DNA from: Microbacterium sp. SORGH_AS_0969
GTDB taxonomy: Bacteria > Actinomycetota > Actinomycetes > Actinomycetales > Microbacteriaceae
DNA: 64,000 nucleotides
Direction of reading: 5' to 3'
Assembly (NCBI RefSeq): GCF_030818255.1
Contig: NZ_JAUTAG010000001.1
Span: 1,550,001-1,614,000 of the forward strand
Shown: in pieces, positions 51,162 through 62,116 of the stretch
Layout of the letters: the number at the start of each line of letters is the position of its first letter
Numbering within the stretch: position 1 is the first letter of the stretch
The notes under the pieces: generated by a model
What the model was told of the DNA's origin: nothing
Databases searched by the model: none
The model's input: only the letters and a program-made list of their open reading frames with translations
Translations under genes and position numbers: made by a program

Positions 51162-52550
51162 GTGGCCGAACAGTCCCGCCTCGACAAGGTCATCGCCCTC
51201 GCCCGCCACCGCGGGTTCGTGTTCCAGGCCGGTGAGATCTACGGCGGTTCGCGCTCGGCGTGGGACTACGGCCCCCTCGGCACCGAGCTGAAAGAGAACA
51301 TCCGTCGCCAGTGGTGGCAGACGTTCGTCCGCGGGCGCGGCGACATGGTGGGCCTCGACTCGAGCATCATCCTGCCCAAGCGGGTGTGGGAGGCGTCCGG
51401 CCACGTCGCGACCTTCACCGACCCGCTGGTGGAGTGCCTGCACTGCCACAAGCGCTTCCGCGCCGACAACCTCATCGAGGACTTCGAGGCCCGCAAGGGC
51501 CGTAAGGCCGAGAACGGCCTCGCCGACGTCCCGTGCCCGAACTGCGGCACGAAGGGCCAGTACACCGAGCCGAAGTCGTTCTCGGGCCTGGTCAAGACCT
51601 ACCTCGGCGTCGTCGACGACGAGTCGGGCCTGTACTTCCTGCGTCCCGAGACCGCGCAGGGCATCTTCGTGAACTTCTCGAACGTGCTCACGGCATCCCG
51701 TCGCAAGCCCCCGTTCGGCGTCGGCCAGGTCGGCAAGGCGTTCCGCAACGAGATCACGCCCGGAAACTTCATCTTCCGCACGCGCGAGTTCGAGCAGATG
51801 GAGATCGAGTACTTCACGCCTCCGGCCGAGGCGCACGAGTGGTTCGAGCACTGGGTCGAGGCGTGCTGGAACTGGTTCATCGACCTCGGAATCGACCCCG
51901 AGAACATGAAGCGTTTCGACGTCCCCGAGGACGATCGCGCGCACTACTCCGCCGGCACGATCGACGTCGAGTACCGCTTCGGCTTCCCGGGCAAGGAGTG
52001 GGGCGAGCTCATGGGCGTCGCCAACCGCACCGACTACGACCTCAAGAGCCACTCCGAGGCGTCGGGCCAGTCGCTCACGTTCTTCGACCAGGCGTCGGGC
52101 GAGAAGTACACCCCGTACGTCATCGAGCCGTCGTTCGGTCTGACCCGCGCGATGATGGCGTTCCTCGTCGACTCCTACCGCGAAGAAGAGGTTCCGAACG
52201 CCAAGGGCGGCACCGACACCCGCACGGTGCTGAAGCTCGACCCGCGCCTCGCTCCCGTCAAGGTCGCCGTGCTGCCGCTCTCGCGCAACGAGCGTCTGTC
52301 GCCGCTGGCCCGCGAGGTCGCCGACACGCTGCGCGCGGCCGGGTGGAACATCGACTTCGACGACGCCGGTGCCATCGGCCGTCGCTATCGCCGTCAGGAC
52401 GAGATCGGCACCCCGTACTGCGTCACCGTCGACTTCGACTCGCTCGACGACAACGCCGTGACCGTGCGCGACCGCGACACGATGGGCCAGGAGCGCATCG
52501 GCCTCGACGCGCTCCACGGCTACCTCGCCGAACGGCTGCGCGGAGCCTGA
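51162..52550 (+). CDS. glyS: Glycyl-tRNA synthetase (alpha2 type)
   Basis: A 462-residue class II synthetase that charges tRNA-Gly. It begins [38 protein letters not shown] zinc-ribbon-like insertion (CLHCHKRF ... CPNCGTKG) precedes motif 2 ([25 protein letters not shown]). Motif 3 is [19 protein letters not shown], and the C-terminal anticodon domain starts [13 protein letters not shown]. Length is normal for the bacterial alpha2 form. The start is the GTG at 51162 (gtggccgaacag). The AAA+ and TPR genes follow at 7 and 1 nt spacing and may be co-transcribed. Confidence 0.95.
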   Translation: MAEQSRLDKVIALARHRGFVFQAGEIYGGSRSAWDYGPLGTELKENIRRQWWQTFVRGRGDMVGLDSSIILPKRVWEASGHVATFTDPLVECLHCHKRFRADNLIEDFEARKGRKAENGLADVPCPNCGTKGQYTEPKSFSGLVKTYLGVVDDESGLYFLRPETAQGIFVNFSNVLTASRRKPPFGVGQVGKAFRNEITPGNFIFRTREFEQMEIEYFTPPAEAHEWFEHWVEACWNWFIDLGIDPENMKRFDVPEDDRAHYSAGTIDVEYRFGFPGKEWGELMGVANRTDYDLKSHSEASGQSLTFFDQASGEKYTPYVIEPSFGLTRAMMAFLVDSYREEEVPNAKGGTDTRTVLKLDPRLAPVKVAVLPLSRNERLSPLAREVADTLRAAGWNIDFDDAGAIGRRYRRQDEIGTPYCVTVDFDSLDDNAVTVRDRDTMGQERIGLDALHGYLAERLRGA

Positions 52551-52557
52551 GCCGGTT

Positions 52558-53886
52558 ATGACGGGCTCCGAGGACTTCGTCGAGATCATCCGGGCGGCCG
52601 TCGAGGCCGACCCCGGAAACATCGGTCTGCGCGTCGATCTCATCGAGCTGCTGCTGCAGGACCACCTCGACGAGGCGGCCGCGCAGATCGATCGTGTCGC
52701 CGAGCAGGGCGCGAACACGGCCACCGTGAACGTGCTGCGGGCGCGGTTGATGGCGGCGCGTCTGCGCGCGGGCCAGACTCCGGATGCCACCTCCGCGGCT
52801 TCAGCGACCGACGAGGCCGCGGTGCCCCCGGCTCCGGCCGGCCCCGCCAGCCCGGCACCGCCCTTCGTGCCACCCGCCCCGGAAACGCCGCCTTCGGCCG
52901 CGGCGGTCCCTCCGCGCGCGTCACCCGCACCGCCCGCCCCGGCCGACACCACCGCGAGCGACCCGCCCCTGCTCGGGGTCTCGGCCGATGAGGTCGAGAA
53001 GCCGGTGTGGGACGTCGAACGGCCGGCCGTGACCCTCGCCGACGTCGCGGGGCTCGACGAGGTCAAGCAGCACCTCAACGGCGCCTTCCTCCTTCCGATG
53101 CGCAACCCCGAGATGGCGCGCATGTTCGGCAAGGCCGCGCGCGGAAGCCTCTTGATGTACGGCCCGCCGGGCTGCGGCAAGACGTTCATCGCGCGGGCGA
53201 TCGCGGGCGAGCTCGAGGCGAACTTCGTGCACGCGACCCTCGCCGACCTCGTGCGCCCGCACTTCGGCGAGACCGAGCAGGCGATCCACTCCCTCTTCGA
53301 GGCGGCGCGCAAGGCACGGCCGTGCGTGGTCTTCATCGACGAGTTCGACGCGATCGGCGGGCGACGGACGTCCGGCGGGTCGTCGTCCCAGTACCTGCGG
53401 ATGTTCGCCAGCCAGTTGCTCGAAGAGTTCGACGGGGTGGATGCCGACAACGACGGGATCTACATCCTCGCCGCCACCAACCGCCCGTGGGATGTCGACC
53501 CGGCGCTCCGGCGTCCGGGACGCCTCGATCGCACGGTACTCGTGCTTCCGCCCGACGAGCCCGCGCGCGTCGCGATCATCGAGAACACCCTGCGGGACAA
53601 GCCCGTCGCCGCGGTCGACGCGCGCGAGGTGGCGCGACGCACCGCCGAGTTCTCGGGTGCCGACATCGCCTATGTCGTCCACCAGGCGATCGAGGCCGCA
53701 TTCACCGAGTCGGTGGCATCCGGGGTCCCGCGCATGATCGGCACCGCCGATCTCGAGAGGGCGGCGGCGCGGGTCGTGCCCTCCACGCGCGAATGGTTCG
53801 AGCAGATCAAGCCCGTGCTCGAATACGGGGTCGACGACGGCACGTTCGGTCAGCTGCGGGCCTACCTCAAGCGCCACCGCCTCTGA
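52558..53886 (+). CDS. AAA+ ATPase with TPR-like N-terminus
   Basis: A 442-residue protein. The first 73 residues form a helical TPR-like segment (DFVEIIRAAVEADPGNIGLRVDLIELLLQD ... AAAQIDRVAEQG). An Ala/Pro-rich linker follows to about 140. Then comes a classic-clade AAA+ module (FtsH/Cdc48/Vps4-like): Walker A GPPGCGKT at 202-209, Walker B CVVFIDEFDAIG (about 256-267), sensor-1 ATNRP and arginine fingers in RRPGRLDR. The end resembles the Vps4-type terminal helix. There is no protease domain, so it is a predicted unfoldase or remodeller. It sits 1 nt upstream of a TPR membrane protein; the pair looks like one module. Confidence 0.85.
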   Translation: MTGSEDFVEIIRAAVEADPGNIGLRVDLIELLLQDHLDEAAAQIDRVAEQGANTATVNVLRARLMAARLRAGQTPDATSAASATDEAAVPPAPAGPASPAPPFVPPAPETPPSAAAVPPRASPAPPAPADTTASDPPLLGVSADEVEKPVWDVERPAVTLADVAGLDEVKQHLNGAFLLPMRNPEMARMFGKAARGSLLMYGPPGCGKTFIARAIAGELEANFVHATLADLVRPHFGETEQAIHSLFEAARKARPCVVFIDEFDAIGGRRTSGGSSSQYLRMFASQLLEEFDGVDADNDGIYILAATNRPWDVDPALRRPGRLDRTVLVLPPDEPARVAIIENTLRDKPVAAVDAREVARRTAEFSGADIAYVVHQAIEAAFTESVASGVPRMIGTADLERAAARVVPSTREWFEQIKPVLEYGVDDGTFGQLRAYLKRHRL

Positions 53887-53887
53887 C

Positions 53888-54934
53888 ATGGCATCCGACC
53901 CGATCGTCGAGGCGCGGCGGTATCTCCTCCTCGATGAACCGGAGAGGGCGCAACGGGTGCTCGAGCGCGTGCTCGCGGAGCAGCCCGACCACGGCCCGGC
54001 CCTGGCGCTGATGGCCTATGCCCGCCTCCAGACGGCTGCGCTCGACCTCGCCGAGCGCGACGCGCGTCTCGCGTTCGCGCACGCGGAGCTGAGACCGGAT
54101 GCCGCCGCCCTGCTCGCCCGCATCACCATGACCCGCGACCCCGTCGAGGCGACGGGATGGGCCAGTGAGGCCGTCCGACTCGATCCCGCTCGCAGCGAGT
54201 TCCGCATCGTTCTCGCGAGGATCCTGCGCGAGCGTCGGCTCTTCGAACCCGCACGGGTCGAGGCGGAAGCGGCGCTCGCGAACGCCGCATCCGACGATGA
54301 GCGGACCGACGCCCTCATCACGGCCTCGTCGATCGCCGTCGTCCAGGCTCCGCGACGCGCGGAGGCGCTGCGCCTCGCCGAGGAAGCGGCCCGAATCAAT
54401 CCGACCGATCCGCGGGTCGGGCAGATGCTCGCCGCCGCGCAGGTCGTCAACGGGCAGCGTGCCGCGGCGATCCGGACGGCGCGTCGGGTGCTGAGTGAGA
54501 ACCCGCTCGCACGCACTCCGCCGTATCTCGCGCAGGTGGCCACGGCTCTGATGGTGCGCCAGCTGATCGGTCTCATCACGATCGTGACGGCGCTCGTGCC
54601 GTTCTTCACCTTCGCGATGTTCGCGCAGGCGCTCGGCGCGTCGACAGGCTCCCGCCTCGGGGCGGCAGTGGGGCTGGTCTGCACCGTCGTGATCGGCGTC
54701 GGGACCCTGAATCCCCTGCGCGATCGCGCGGTGGTGCGGGCGATGTGGCTGTTCGCGCGCCAGCGGGCGATCGAGGTCGTGTCGGTCGTCACCGTCGCGG
54801 TGATCGCGGTGGGCTACCTCGTCGTCGCGTTGACGGGGTTCTTCCCGCTCATCGCCGTGCTGCCCTTCCTCTCGGTCGCGGTCTGGACCGTGCACGAGGT
54901 GAAGCTCACGCAGCTGCGTCCGCCCGCGTCGTAA
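53888..54934 (+). CDS. TPR-repeat membrane protein
   Basis: A 348-residue protein. Residues 1 to about 210 are repeated helix pairs of TPR type ([39 protein letters not shown], then [36 protein letters not shown]). Three to four C-terminal transmembrane helices follow ([68 protein letters not shown]). The TPR region should face the cytoplasm and could dock the AAA+ ATPase encoded 1 nt upstream. Function unknown. Confidence 0.8.
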   Translation: MASDPIVEARRYLLLDEPERAQRVLERVLAEQPDHGPALALMAYARLQTAALDLAERDARLAFAHAELRPDAAALLARITMTRDPVEATGWASEAVRLDPARSEFRIVLARILRERRLFEPARVEAEAALANAASDDERTDALITASSIAVVQAPRRAEALRLAEEAARINPTDPRVGQMLAAAQVVNGQRAAAIRTARRVLSENPLARTPPYLAQVATALMVRQLIGLITIVTALVPFFTFAMFAQALGASTGSRLGAAVGLVCTVVIGVGTLNPLRDRAVVRAMWLFARQRAIEVVSVVTVAVIAVGYLVVALTGFFPLIAVLPFLSVAVWTVHEVKLTQLRPPAS

Positions 54935-55089
54935 GGGCCGAGGGCATTTCAGCCGCCCCGCCCCGGGCGAGACCGCGGGCCGTGCCGCCCGACGCCGACA
55001 GACGCCCGCGAGCGCCCCTGACAGCGCCGTGTCAGCGCCCCCGCCGCCGTGACAGGAGCGCGACAGCGCGCCCGGCGCATCCTGTCGTC

Positions 55090-56097
<1,008 letters not shown>

Positions 56098-56101
<4 letters not shown>

Positions 56102-56901
56102 GCGCCCTCACCCTCGAACGCGACCTGCCGCGCACCGCGAGCCTCGCGCAGACCGTCCAGAACACCCTCACCATGGCGGGCCGCGGTCTGTTGAAGATCC
56201 GGCGGACGCCCGAGCAGCTCATCGACGTGACGCTGCAGCCGATCCTGTTCACCCTGATGTTCACGTACATCTTCGGCGGCGCGATCGCGGGCGATGTGCA
56301 GAACTACCTGCCGATCATCATCCCCGGCATCCTCGTGCAGACGGTCATCACGACCTCGGTCGTGACCGGGACGCAGCTGCGCGAAGACATGGACAAGGGC
56401 GTGTTCGATCGATTCCGCTCCCTCCCGATCGCGCGCATCGCGCCGCTGTCGGGGGCGCTGCTGGCCGACACGGTCCGCTACGCGATCGCGACGACGCTGA
56501 CGTTCGCGATGGGCTTCGTCATGGGCTTCCGTCCCGAGGGGGGCCTGTGGGCCGTCGTCGCGGCGGGACTGCTCGTCATCGCGTGCTCGTGGGCGATCAG
56601 CTGGATCTTCGCGTTCTTCGGGGTCATCGCCCGCAGCGCATCGAGCGTGCAGGGCATCTCGATGATCATCCTGTTCCCCCTGACGTTCCTGTCCAACGCG
56701 TTCGTCCCCGCGGACACGATGCCCTCGTGGCTGCAGTGGTTCGTCAACGTCAACCCCGTGTCGCACCTCGTGACCGCGGTCCGCGACCTGGTCAACAGCG
56801 GCACGGTCGGCTCCGACGCACTCATCTCGCTCGTCGGTGCGGCGGTGATCGTGGCGGTGTTCGCCCCGCTCACGGTGCGCGCCTACATGCGCAAGGCCTA
56901 G
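56098..56901 (+). CDS. DrrB-type ABC-2 permease
   Basis: A 267-residue ABC-2 permease, partner of the DrrA-like ATPase. It has [46 protein letters not shown], the loop [22 protein letters not shown], and the ABC-2 signature region [45 protein letters not shown]. Six helices. It exports a drug-like or lipid substrate. The ATG overlaps the ATPase stop, so translation depends on readthrough of that gene and would suffer if the frameshift is real. Confidence 0.92.
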
Positions 56902-56912
56902 CCGACCGGGCT

Positions 56913-59744
56913 TCAGTCGAGCAGGGCCGCGAGGGCCTCGGCATCCACGTCCGACAGGGGCGTCCGGATGCCGGGGCCCTCCGTCGTGGGAGCCTCGGGC
57001 AGTTCGGCCAGGCGTTCCCGCGTCCACACGAAGAAGGGGTCGCGGACATCGGCGGCACCGCGCACGGCGGCGGCGCGGGCGAGGGCTTCTTCGGCGCGGG
57101 AGCGACGCCCGGTCGCGGCGTTCCACCCGGCGATCGCGAGCAGGACCGTCGCGACGATCGGGAAGTCCCGTGACCGGGCCGCGCAATCGAGCGCTGAGCG
57201 GAGCGCGTCGCGGGCCTCGTCGTGCCGGCCGAGCAGCAGCAGCGCCTGCGCGCGTTGCGCGTCGCGCCACGCGACGACCTGATCCGGGAATCCCGGCTCG
57301 AGAGCGATGCGCTCCACTGATCTCAGCGCCTCGGCGCCGTCCCCGGCGGCGACCGCGACGGACGAGCGGGTCATGGCCGCCTGCGCGAGAGCGCGTACCG
57401 AGCCGTCGGCGCCCGCGAGGAGCTCGATCTCCTCCGCGCGGGCGCGCGCCTCGTCGTCCCGGCCGAGGCGGAGCAGGATGCCGACGGCCTGAGCGCGCTG
57501 CTGCAGGAAGTCCGAGACCGACGTGAGCCCGCGGATCGCGTCGCTCGAGCGGTCGGTGACGAGGAGCGCCTCGTCGAGGCGGCCCTCGAGGATGAGCCAC
57601 TCCGCGCGCAGCTGGCTCGCGAAGCCGGTGCCCCACGGGTCGCCGATCTCGGTGAACATCTCGAGCGCGCGGCCGCTTTCGACACCGAGCGTGACGGCGT
57701 CCCCGGCGTTCTGCGCGGCCCCGGCGTGCAGCGTGTGCAGGATCGCCCGCGACCACGGCGGGGCGGCGTGCAGCTCGGCGTCGGTCACGTCGACGTGCCA
57801 GGTGCGGGCGGCATCGCCGTCTCCCGCGGCGAGCACCGAGCCCGCGAGGCGCAGCAGCGGCGGGATCAGCGCCGTGACCTCCGAGGGGTGTCGGTGAGCG
57901 GCTTCCTCGAGCTCGAGGCGGCGGGCCAGGAAGACCTCGGGCGACAGGCCGGTCGTGCCGCCGGGTTCGGGGAAGGTGGCCGAGAACAGCGCGACCGCCT
58001 CGACCACGATGGTCGGTTCGTCGTCGAGAGGGGTCGTGGGGTCGGCGACCTCGGCGACCGCGCGCCGCAGGTCGTCGCTGCGCTCGCGGATCGCCCAGGG
58101 CCAGAGCAGGCTGCGCAGCAGTCGCGCGCCCGCGCGACGGTCTCCTGCCCGGGCAAGGGCGCGGAGCGCCGCGGTGAGGTTCTCGTCGTTCGCGTCGAAC
58201 CAGGCGAGGGCAGCCGGGAGCCCCGGCCCGCGCACGTCCTGCTCCCACTGCGCGGCGAGAACCGTGAGCACGTCGGCGGCGGCGCGGCGGTACCGCTCCT
58301 CCTCGCCGTCGGTGCGCAGACGGTCGAGCCCGTACTCGCGCACCGTCTCGAGCATGCGGAAGCGCCCCTCGCGCCGGGTGAGGAGCGAGCGGTCGATCAG
58401 GGCGTCGAGAGTGTCGGCATCCACTCCGAAGGCCGTGGCGACGGCGCGGGCGTCCGAGGCGCCGATGCCGTCGGGGAAGACGGCCGCGGCGCGCAGGGCG
58501 ACCCGCTCGGGGTCGGTGAGGGTGTCCCAGCTCCAGTCGATGAGCGCCCGCAGGGTGCGGTGTCGCTCCGAGCTCAGCCGCGGCCCTCGCGAGAGGAGCG
58601 CGAACCGGTCGTCGAGGCCCGCGTCGATCTCGGCGAGGGTGAGGGTGCGCGAGCGCGCGGCGGCGAGCTCGATGGCCAGGGGGAGCCCGTCGAGGCGGCG
58701 CACGATCCGGGCGGCGGCCTCGTGCTCGTCCGGCGTCGGTTCGCTCCCGCGCGCGGATCGCACGCGGCGGGCGAACAGGGCGTCCGCGTCGGCGGGGGGT
58801 AGAGGACCGAGGTCGACGAAGGCTTCGCCCGGGATGCCGAGAGGTTCTCGGCTCGTCGCGAGAATGCGCACACCGCTGCTCATGCCGAGGAGGGTCAGAG
58901 CGGCGTCGGCGGCCTCGCGCGAGACGTGCTCGCAGTTGTCGAGCACGAGGACGACGTCACGTCCCGCGACGGCTTCGGCGACGCGCTCGGCCGAGGTCGC
59001 CGGGGGGCCAGTCGTTTCGCGGACGCGCACGCCGCGGCCGACGGCGCCGGCGATCGCGGTCCACACCTCGCCGGGGGCGGCGGGGGCGAGCTCGACGACG
59101 ATCGCGTCGGCGAGGGCGCGGGCGGTCTCGACGGCGAGGGTGGTCTTGCCCGCACCTCCCGGTCCGAGGATCGTGACGAGACGGTCGGTGGCCAGGCGCG
59201 AGCGGATGGCGTCGAGCTCGTCGGCCCGGCCGATCAGCGTCGTCACTGAGGCGGGAACGGCGGGGATGACGACGGGTGCGGGAGATGCGGCGGCGAGACG
59301 CTCGGCGTGGGCGCGGTCCTCCAGAAGGTCCCGGACGAGCCAGTCGAATCCCTCGCCCGGGGTCCAGACGTCACCGGTCCAGAGCGCCAGCGCTTCGCGG
59401 GCGCGGGCCGCGTCGCCGGTGGCGCGGGCCTCGGCCACCAGGTCCTGGAAGAGCGTGATGTCGACGTCGCGGCGGTCCACGTCGAGGCGGTAGCCGCCGG
59501 GCGTGGACGACACCGATCCCGCGGGGAGCGCGCGGCGCAGGCGCGACACGAGCGACTGCAGGGCCGCCCGGGGGTCGTCGGGGACGTCGAGGGGCCAGAG
59601 GTCTTCGGCCAGGGCGCGGGCGCTCACGGTGGTGCCGGCATCCACCGCGAGGCGGAGGAGCAGCGACTGCTGGCCGCGCCCGGGCACGACGGCATCCCCG
59701 TCATCCGTGGCGACGCTCAACCCGCCGAAGAACCGCACCCGCAC
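56913..59744 (-). CDS. AfsR/SARP-like regulator with NB-ARC and TPR-like domains
   Basis: A 943-residue regulator. There is an OmpR-type winged helix at the N-terminus (MRVRFFGGLSVATDDG ... LVSRLRRALPAGSVSSTPGGYRLD), a shortened BTAD-like helical stretch (about 90-160), and an NB-ARC/STAND ATPase with Walker A GPGGAGKTT, VVLVLDNCEH, ILATSREPLGIPGE and LDGLPLAIELAAARSRTL. A long helical, TPR-like C-terminal half follows. Such proteins activate secondary-metabolism or transport genes. It is convergent with the DrrAB exporter, its most obvious candidate target. A TAGAGT -10 lies 6 nt before the GTG. Confidence 0.88.
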   Translation of the reverse strand: MRVRFFGGLSVATDDGDAVVPGRGQQSLLLRLAVDAGTTVSARALAEDLWPLDVPDDPRAALQSLVSRLRRALPAGSVSSTPGGYRLDVDRRDVDITLFQDLVAEARATGDAARAREALALWTGDVWTPGEGFDWLVRDLLEDRAHAERLAAASPAPVVIPAVPASVTTLIGRADELDAIRSRLATDRLVTILGPGGAGKTTLAVETARALADAIVVELAPAAPGEVWTAIAGAVGRGVRVRETTGPPATSAERVAEAVAGRDVVLVLDNCEHVSREAADAALTLLGMSSGVRILATSREPLGIPGEAFVDLGPLPPADADALFARRVRSARGSEPTPDEHEAAARIVRRLDGLPLAIELAAARSRTLTLAEIDAGLDDRFALLSRGPRLSSERHRTLRALIDWSWDTLTDPERVALRAAAVFPDGIGASDARAVATAFGVDADTLDALIDRSLLTRREGRFRMLETVREYGLDRLRTDGEEERYRRAAADVLTVLAAQWEQDVRGPGLPAALAWFDANDENLTAALRALARAGDRRAGARLLRSLLWPWAIRERSDDLRRAVAEVADPTTPLDDEPTIVVEAVALFSATFPEPGGTTGLSPEVFLARRLELEEAAHRHPSEVTALIPPLLRLAGSVLAAGDGDAARTWHVDVTDAELHAAPPWSRAILHTLHAGAAQNAGDAVTLGVESGRALEMFTEIGDPWGTGFASQLRAEWLILEGRLDEALLVTDRSSDAIRGLTSVSDFLQQRAQAVGILLRLGRDDEARARAEEIELLAGADGSVRALAQAAMTRSSVAVAAGDGAEALRSVERIALEPGFPDQVVAWRDAQRAQALLLLGRHDEARDALRSALDCAARSRDFPIVATVLLAIAGWNAATGRRSRAEEALARAAAVRGAADVRDPFFVWTRERLAELPEAPTTEGPGIRTPLSDVDAEALAALLD

Positions 59745-59750
59745 GGATTC

Positions 59751-59756
59751 ACTCTA
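59751..59756 (-). promoter_or_regulatory. -10 (TAGAGT), leaderless AfsR-like gene
   Basis: Minus-strand hexamer ending 6 nt before the GTG at 59744. Confidence 0.5.
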
Positions 59757-59815
59757 GGTGGCTGGCCGTTCCCGTCCGACGGGCGCCCGTGCCCTCGCAG
59801 ATTCGGAGACCGTCA

Positions 59816-59873
59816 CCGGATTCGGAAGAATCGCGGCATCCGGTCCGAATCCGATGCATCCGTCCGAATCCGG
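59816..59873 (-). terminator. GGATTCGG/CCGAATCC inverted repeats
   Basis: CCGGATTCGGA (59816-59826) pairs perfectly with TCCGAATCCGG (59863-59873), and an extra TCCGAATCCG copy lies at 59844-59853. The repeats sit between the LacI gene's 3' end and the AfsR-like promoter, probably terminating the former. Confidence 0.4.
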
Positions 59874-59883
59874 CGCGCCTCGC

Positions 59884-60882
59884 CTACCGCCCGGCGGTGC
59901 TCGCGCGCTCGACCAGCCGGGGGAGCCTCACCTGCACGCGGTCGCTCGGGGGATCGGCATCCTGGATCGCGGCGAACAGCTCGAGGCAGGCCGCACCGAC
60001 CGCGCGGGCCTCGAGGTCGAAAGAGGTCACCGTGGGGCTCAGGAGCGCGTGCATCGGCTCGTCGACGTACGCGGCGAGCAGGAGGTCGGTGCCGACCCGT
60101 CTCCCGGCGCGGTGGGCGGCTTCGAGGGCGGGGGCGGCCGATCCGCTCGGGCCCACGATGAGGGCGTCGACATGCTCCGTCGCCAGGATGTCGCCCACGG
60201 CCGCGTCGACTTCCTCGGCGGTGGGGATGAAGCCGATGGCGCGTGAGATCGGGATGCCGCCGCGCTCGGCGATCCACGTCTCGTAGGTCGCGGTGAGCTC
60301 GCGACTCCACGCGGTTCCCGCGGCGGGGAGCATTGCGGCGATCCGCCCGGCGCCCCGGTCGGTCAGATGGTCGAGGAGTCCGCGGAGGGCGGTCTCATGG
60401 TCGTAGACCACGCTCCCCGCGACGCGCCCCTCTCCGCCGACGAGGTGCTCGGCGCTGATCACCGGGCGGCCGGTGTCGAGGATCGCCCGGACGCCGGCAT
60501 CGTCCGTCGTTCCGTCGACCACCACGTACCCGTCAACGAACGCCGTCGGCGGGGTGTCGTCGTCGGCCTCGCGATGCGGGAGCAGGATCACCGAGAGCCC
60601 GCGTCGGTCGGCGGCGTCGACCACCCCGAAGGCGAACTCCGTGTAATACGGCAGGCGCGTCGCGCCCGGCGGGAGGAGCAGCCCGATCGCGCCGTATCGG
60701 GCGGTGCGGAGGCTGCGCGCGGGCGCGTTGACCACGTAGCCCAGCGCGCGGGCGGCGGCGAGTACGCGCTCCCGCGTCTCGGGGGAGACGCCGGCCTTGT
60801 CGCGGAGCGCGAACGACGCGGCGGCGATCGAGACGCCGGCGGCGGCGGCCACGTCGTGCAGCGTCGGTTTGCGGGGCGTCAC
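59884..60882 (-). CDS. LacI-family repressor of the agmatine deiminase operon
   Basis: A 332-residue LacI regulator. The HTH is TLHDVAAAAGVSIAAASFALRDKAGVSPETRERVLAAARALGYVVNAPARSLRT, followed by a sensor domain with VDALIVGPSGSAAPALEAAHRAG and the LLLAAYVDEPMHALLSPTVTSFDLE dimer interface. I choose the GTG at 60882 because homology starts there and a TACTGT -10 lies 8 nt upstream; the ATG at 60930 would add 16 residues. It is divergent from agmatine deiminase. A perfect TTAAACGTTTAA operator overlaps the -10 of that operon. Confidence 0.87.
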   Translation of the reverse strand: MTPRKPTLHDVAAAAGVSIAAASFALRDKAGVSPETRERVLAAARALGYVVNAPARSLRTARYGAIGLLLPPGATRLPYYTEFAFGVVDAADRRGLSVILLPHREADDDTPPTAFVDGYVVVDGTTDDAGVRAILDTGRPVISAEHLVGGEGRVAGSVVYDHETALRGLLDHLTDRGAGRIAAMLPAAGTAWSRELTATYETWIAERGGIPISRAIGFIPTAEEVDAAVGDILATEHVDALIVGPSGSAAPALEAAHRAGRRVGTDLLLAAYVDEPMHALLSPTVTSFDLEARAVGAACLELFAAIQDADPPSDRVQVRLPRLVERASTAGR

Positions 60883-60890
60883 ACGGCCCG

Positions 60891-60896
60891 ACAGTA
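60891..60896 (-). promoter_or_regulatory. -10 (TACTGT) of the LacI gene
   Basis: Minus-strand hexamer ending 8 nt before the GTG at 60882. Confidence 0.4.
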
Positions 60897-60915
60897 CCCG
60901 ACGCCGAATCGACTC

Positions 60916-60944
60916 TTGCGCCGACGCCAACTTAAACGTTTAAT
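60916..60944 (+). promoter_or_regulatory. Promoter of the agmatine deiminase operon
   Basis: TTGCGC (60916-60921) and TTTAAT (60939-60944), 17-nt spacer; the -10 overlaps the LacI-type palindrome. Confidence 0.55.
60932..60943. promoter_or_regulatory. LacI-type operator TTAAACGTTTAA
   Basis: A 12-bp perfect palindrome with the central CG typical of LacI-family sites. It sits between the divergent LacI and agmatine deiminase genes and overlaps the -10 of the latter. Confidence 0.75.
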
Positions 60945-61081
60945 GTCCCTGAAACACCACGAGCTCCTGGGCTGAAACACCGGGCCCGTAGCCTCGGGCT
61001 CGAGCAGGGCGATCGACGACGATCCACCCCGCCGCCCCCCGCACGCCGACCCCGACTCCGACCGAAAGAGATGGCCCGCCG

Positions 61082-62116
61082 ATGAGCTGGCGCATGCCGA
61101 GCGAGACCGCCCCGCAGACCCGTACCTGGATGGCCTTCCCCGCCGAGGGGCCCACGCTCGGCGAGACCGACGCCGAACGCGAGGCCGGTTACGCGGCGTG
61201 GACCGCGGTCGCCCACGCCGTCGCCGAGTTCGAACCCGTCACGATGGTCGTCGATCCCGCGGAGGTCGCCCGCGCACGACGCATGCTGTCGTCCGAGATC
61301 GAGATCCTCGAGGCGCCGGTCGACGAGTTCTGGATGCGCGACGCCGGGCCCTCCTTCGTCCTCGATCCCGAACGCCCCGGCGTGCTGGGGGCGGTCGCGT
61401 GGACGTTCAACGGCTGGGGCGACCACTGGTGGAGCGAGTGGCGCAAGTCCGCCGGCCTCGGACGCCTCGTCGCCGAAGCGGCGGGCGCCGAGCTCGTGTC
61501 GTCTCTCCTCGTGAACGAGGGGGGCGGCATCCACGTCGACGGCGAGGGCACGGTCTTCCTCACCGAGACCGTGCAGCTCGACCCGCGCCGGAACCCCTAC
61601 GCCGACCGCGCGCGCGTCGAGGCCGAGATGCTCCGCACGATCGGAGCGACGCACGCGGTCTGGCTGCCGCGCGGACTGACGCGCGACTACGAGGACTTCG
61701 GCACGAGCGGGCACGTCGATATCGTGGCGACGATGCCCTCACCCGGAGTCGTGCTCCTGCACGACCAGCGCAACCCCGCGCACCCCGACCACACCGTCTC
61801 CGCCGAGCTCCGTGCGTTCTTCGCGGAGCAGACGGATGCCGCCGGCCGCCCGTTCGACATCGTCGATCTGCCCGCGCCCGCCACGATCCGCGACGCCGAC
61901 GGCGACACCGACTGGAGCTACGTCAACCACCTCGTCGTCAACGGCGGCGTGATCGCCTGCGGCTTCGACGAGCCCGAGGCCGACGCCCGGGCGCGCGGCA
62001 TCCTCGAGGAGGCGTACCCGGGGCGCCGGGTGGTCACGGTCGACGCCCGCGAACTGTACGCCCGGGGCGGCGGCATCCACTGCATCACCCAGCAGCAGCC
62101 GGAGGTGACCGCGTGA
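61082..62116 (+). CDS. aguA: Agmatine deiminase
   Basis: Hydrolyses agmatine to N-carbamoylputrescine and ammonia. The 344-residue pentein-fold protein of the Porphyromonas-type arginine deiminase family shows DEFWMRDAGPSFV, NEGGGIHVDGEGTVFLTE, DFGTSGHVDIVATM and the catalytic GGGIHCITQQQP with Cys334. It has a 140-nt leader after the LacI-controlled promoter. Its TGA overlaps the amidase GTG (GTGA), so the two are coupled. Confidence 0.92.
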   Translation: MSWRMPSETAPQTRTWMAFPAEGPTLGETDAEREAGYAAWTAVAHAVAEFEPVTMVVDPAEVARARRMLSSEIEILEAPVDEFWMRDAGPSFVLDPERPGVLGAVAWTFNGWGDHWWSEWRKSAGLGRLVAEAAGAELVSSLLVNEGGGIHVDGEGTVFLTETVQLDPRRNPYADRARVEAEMLRTIGATHAVWLPRGLTRDYEDFGTSGHVDIVATMPSPGVVLLHDQRNPAHPDHTVSAELRAFFAEQTDAAGRPFDIVDLPAPATIRDADGDTDWSYVNHLVVNGGVIACGFDEPEADARARGILEEAYPGRRVVTVDARELYARGGGIHCITQQQPEVTA

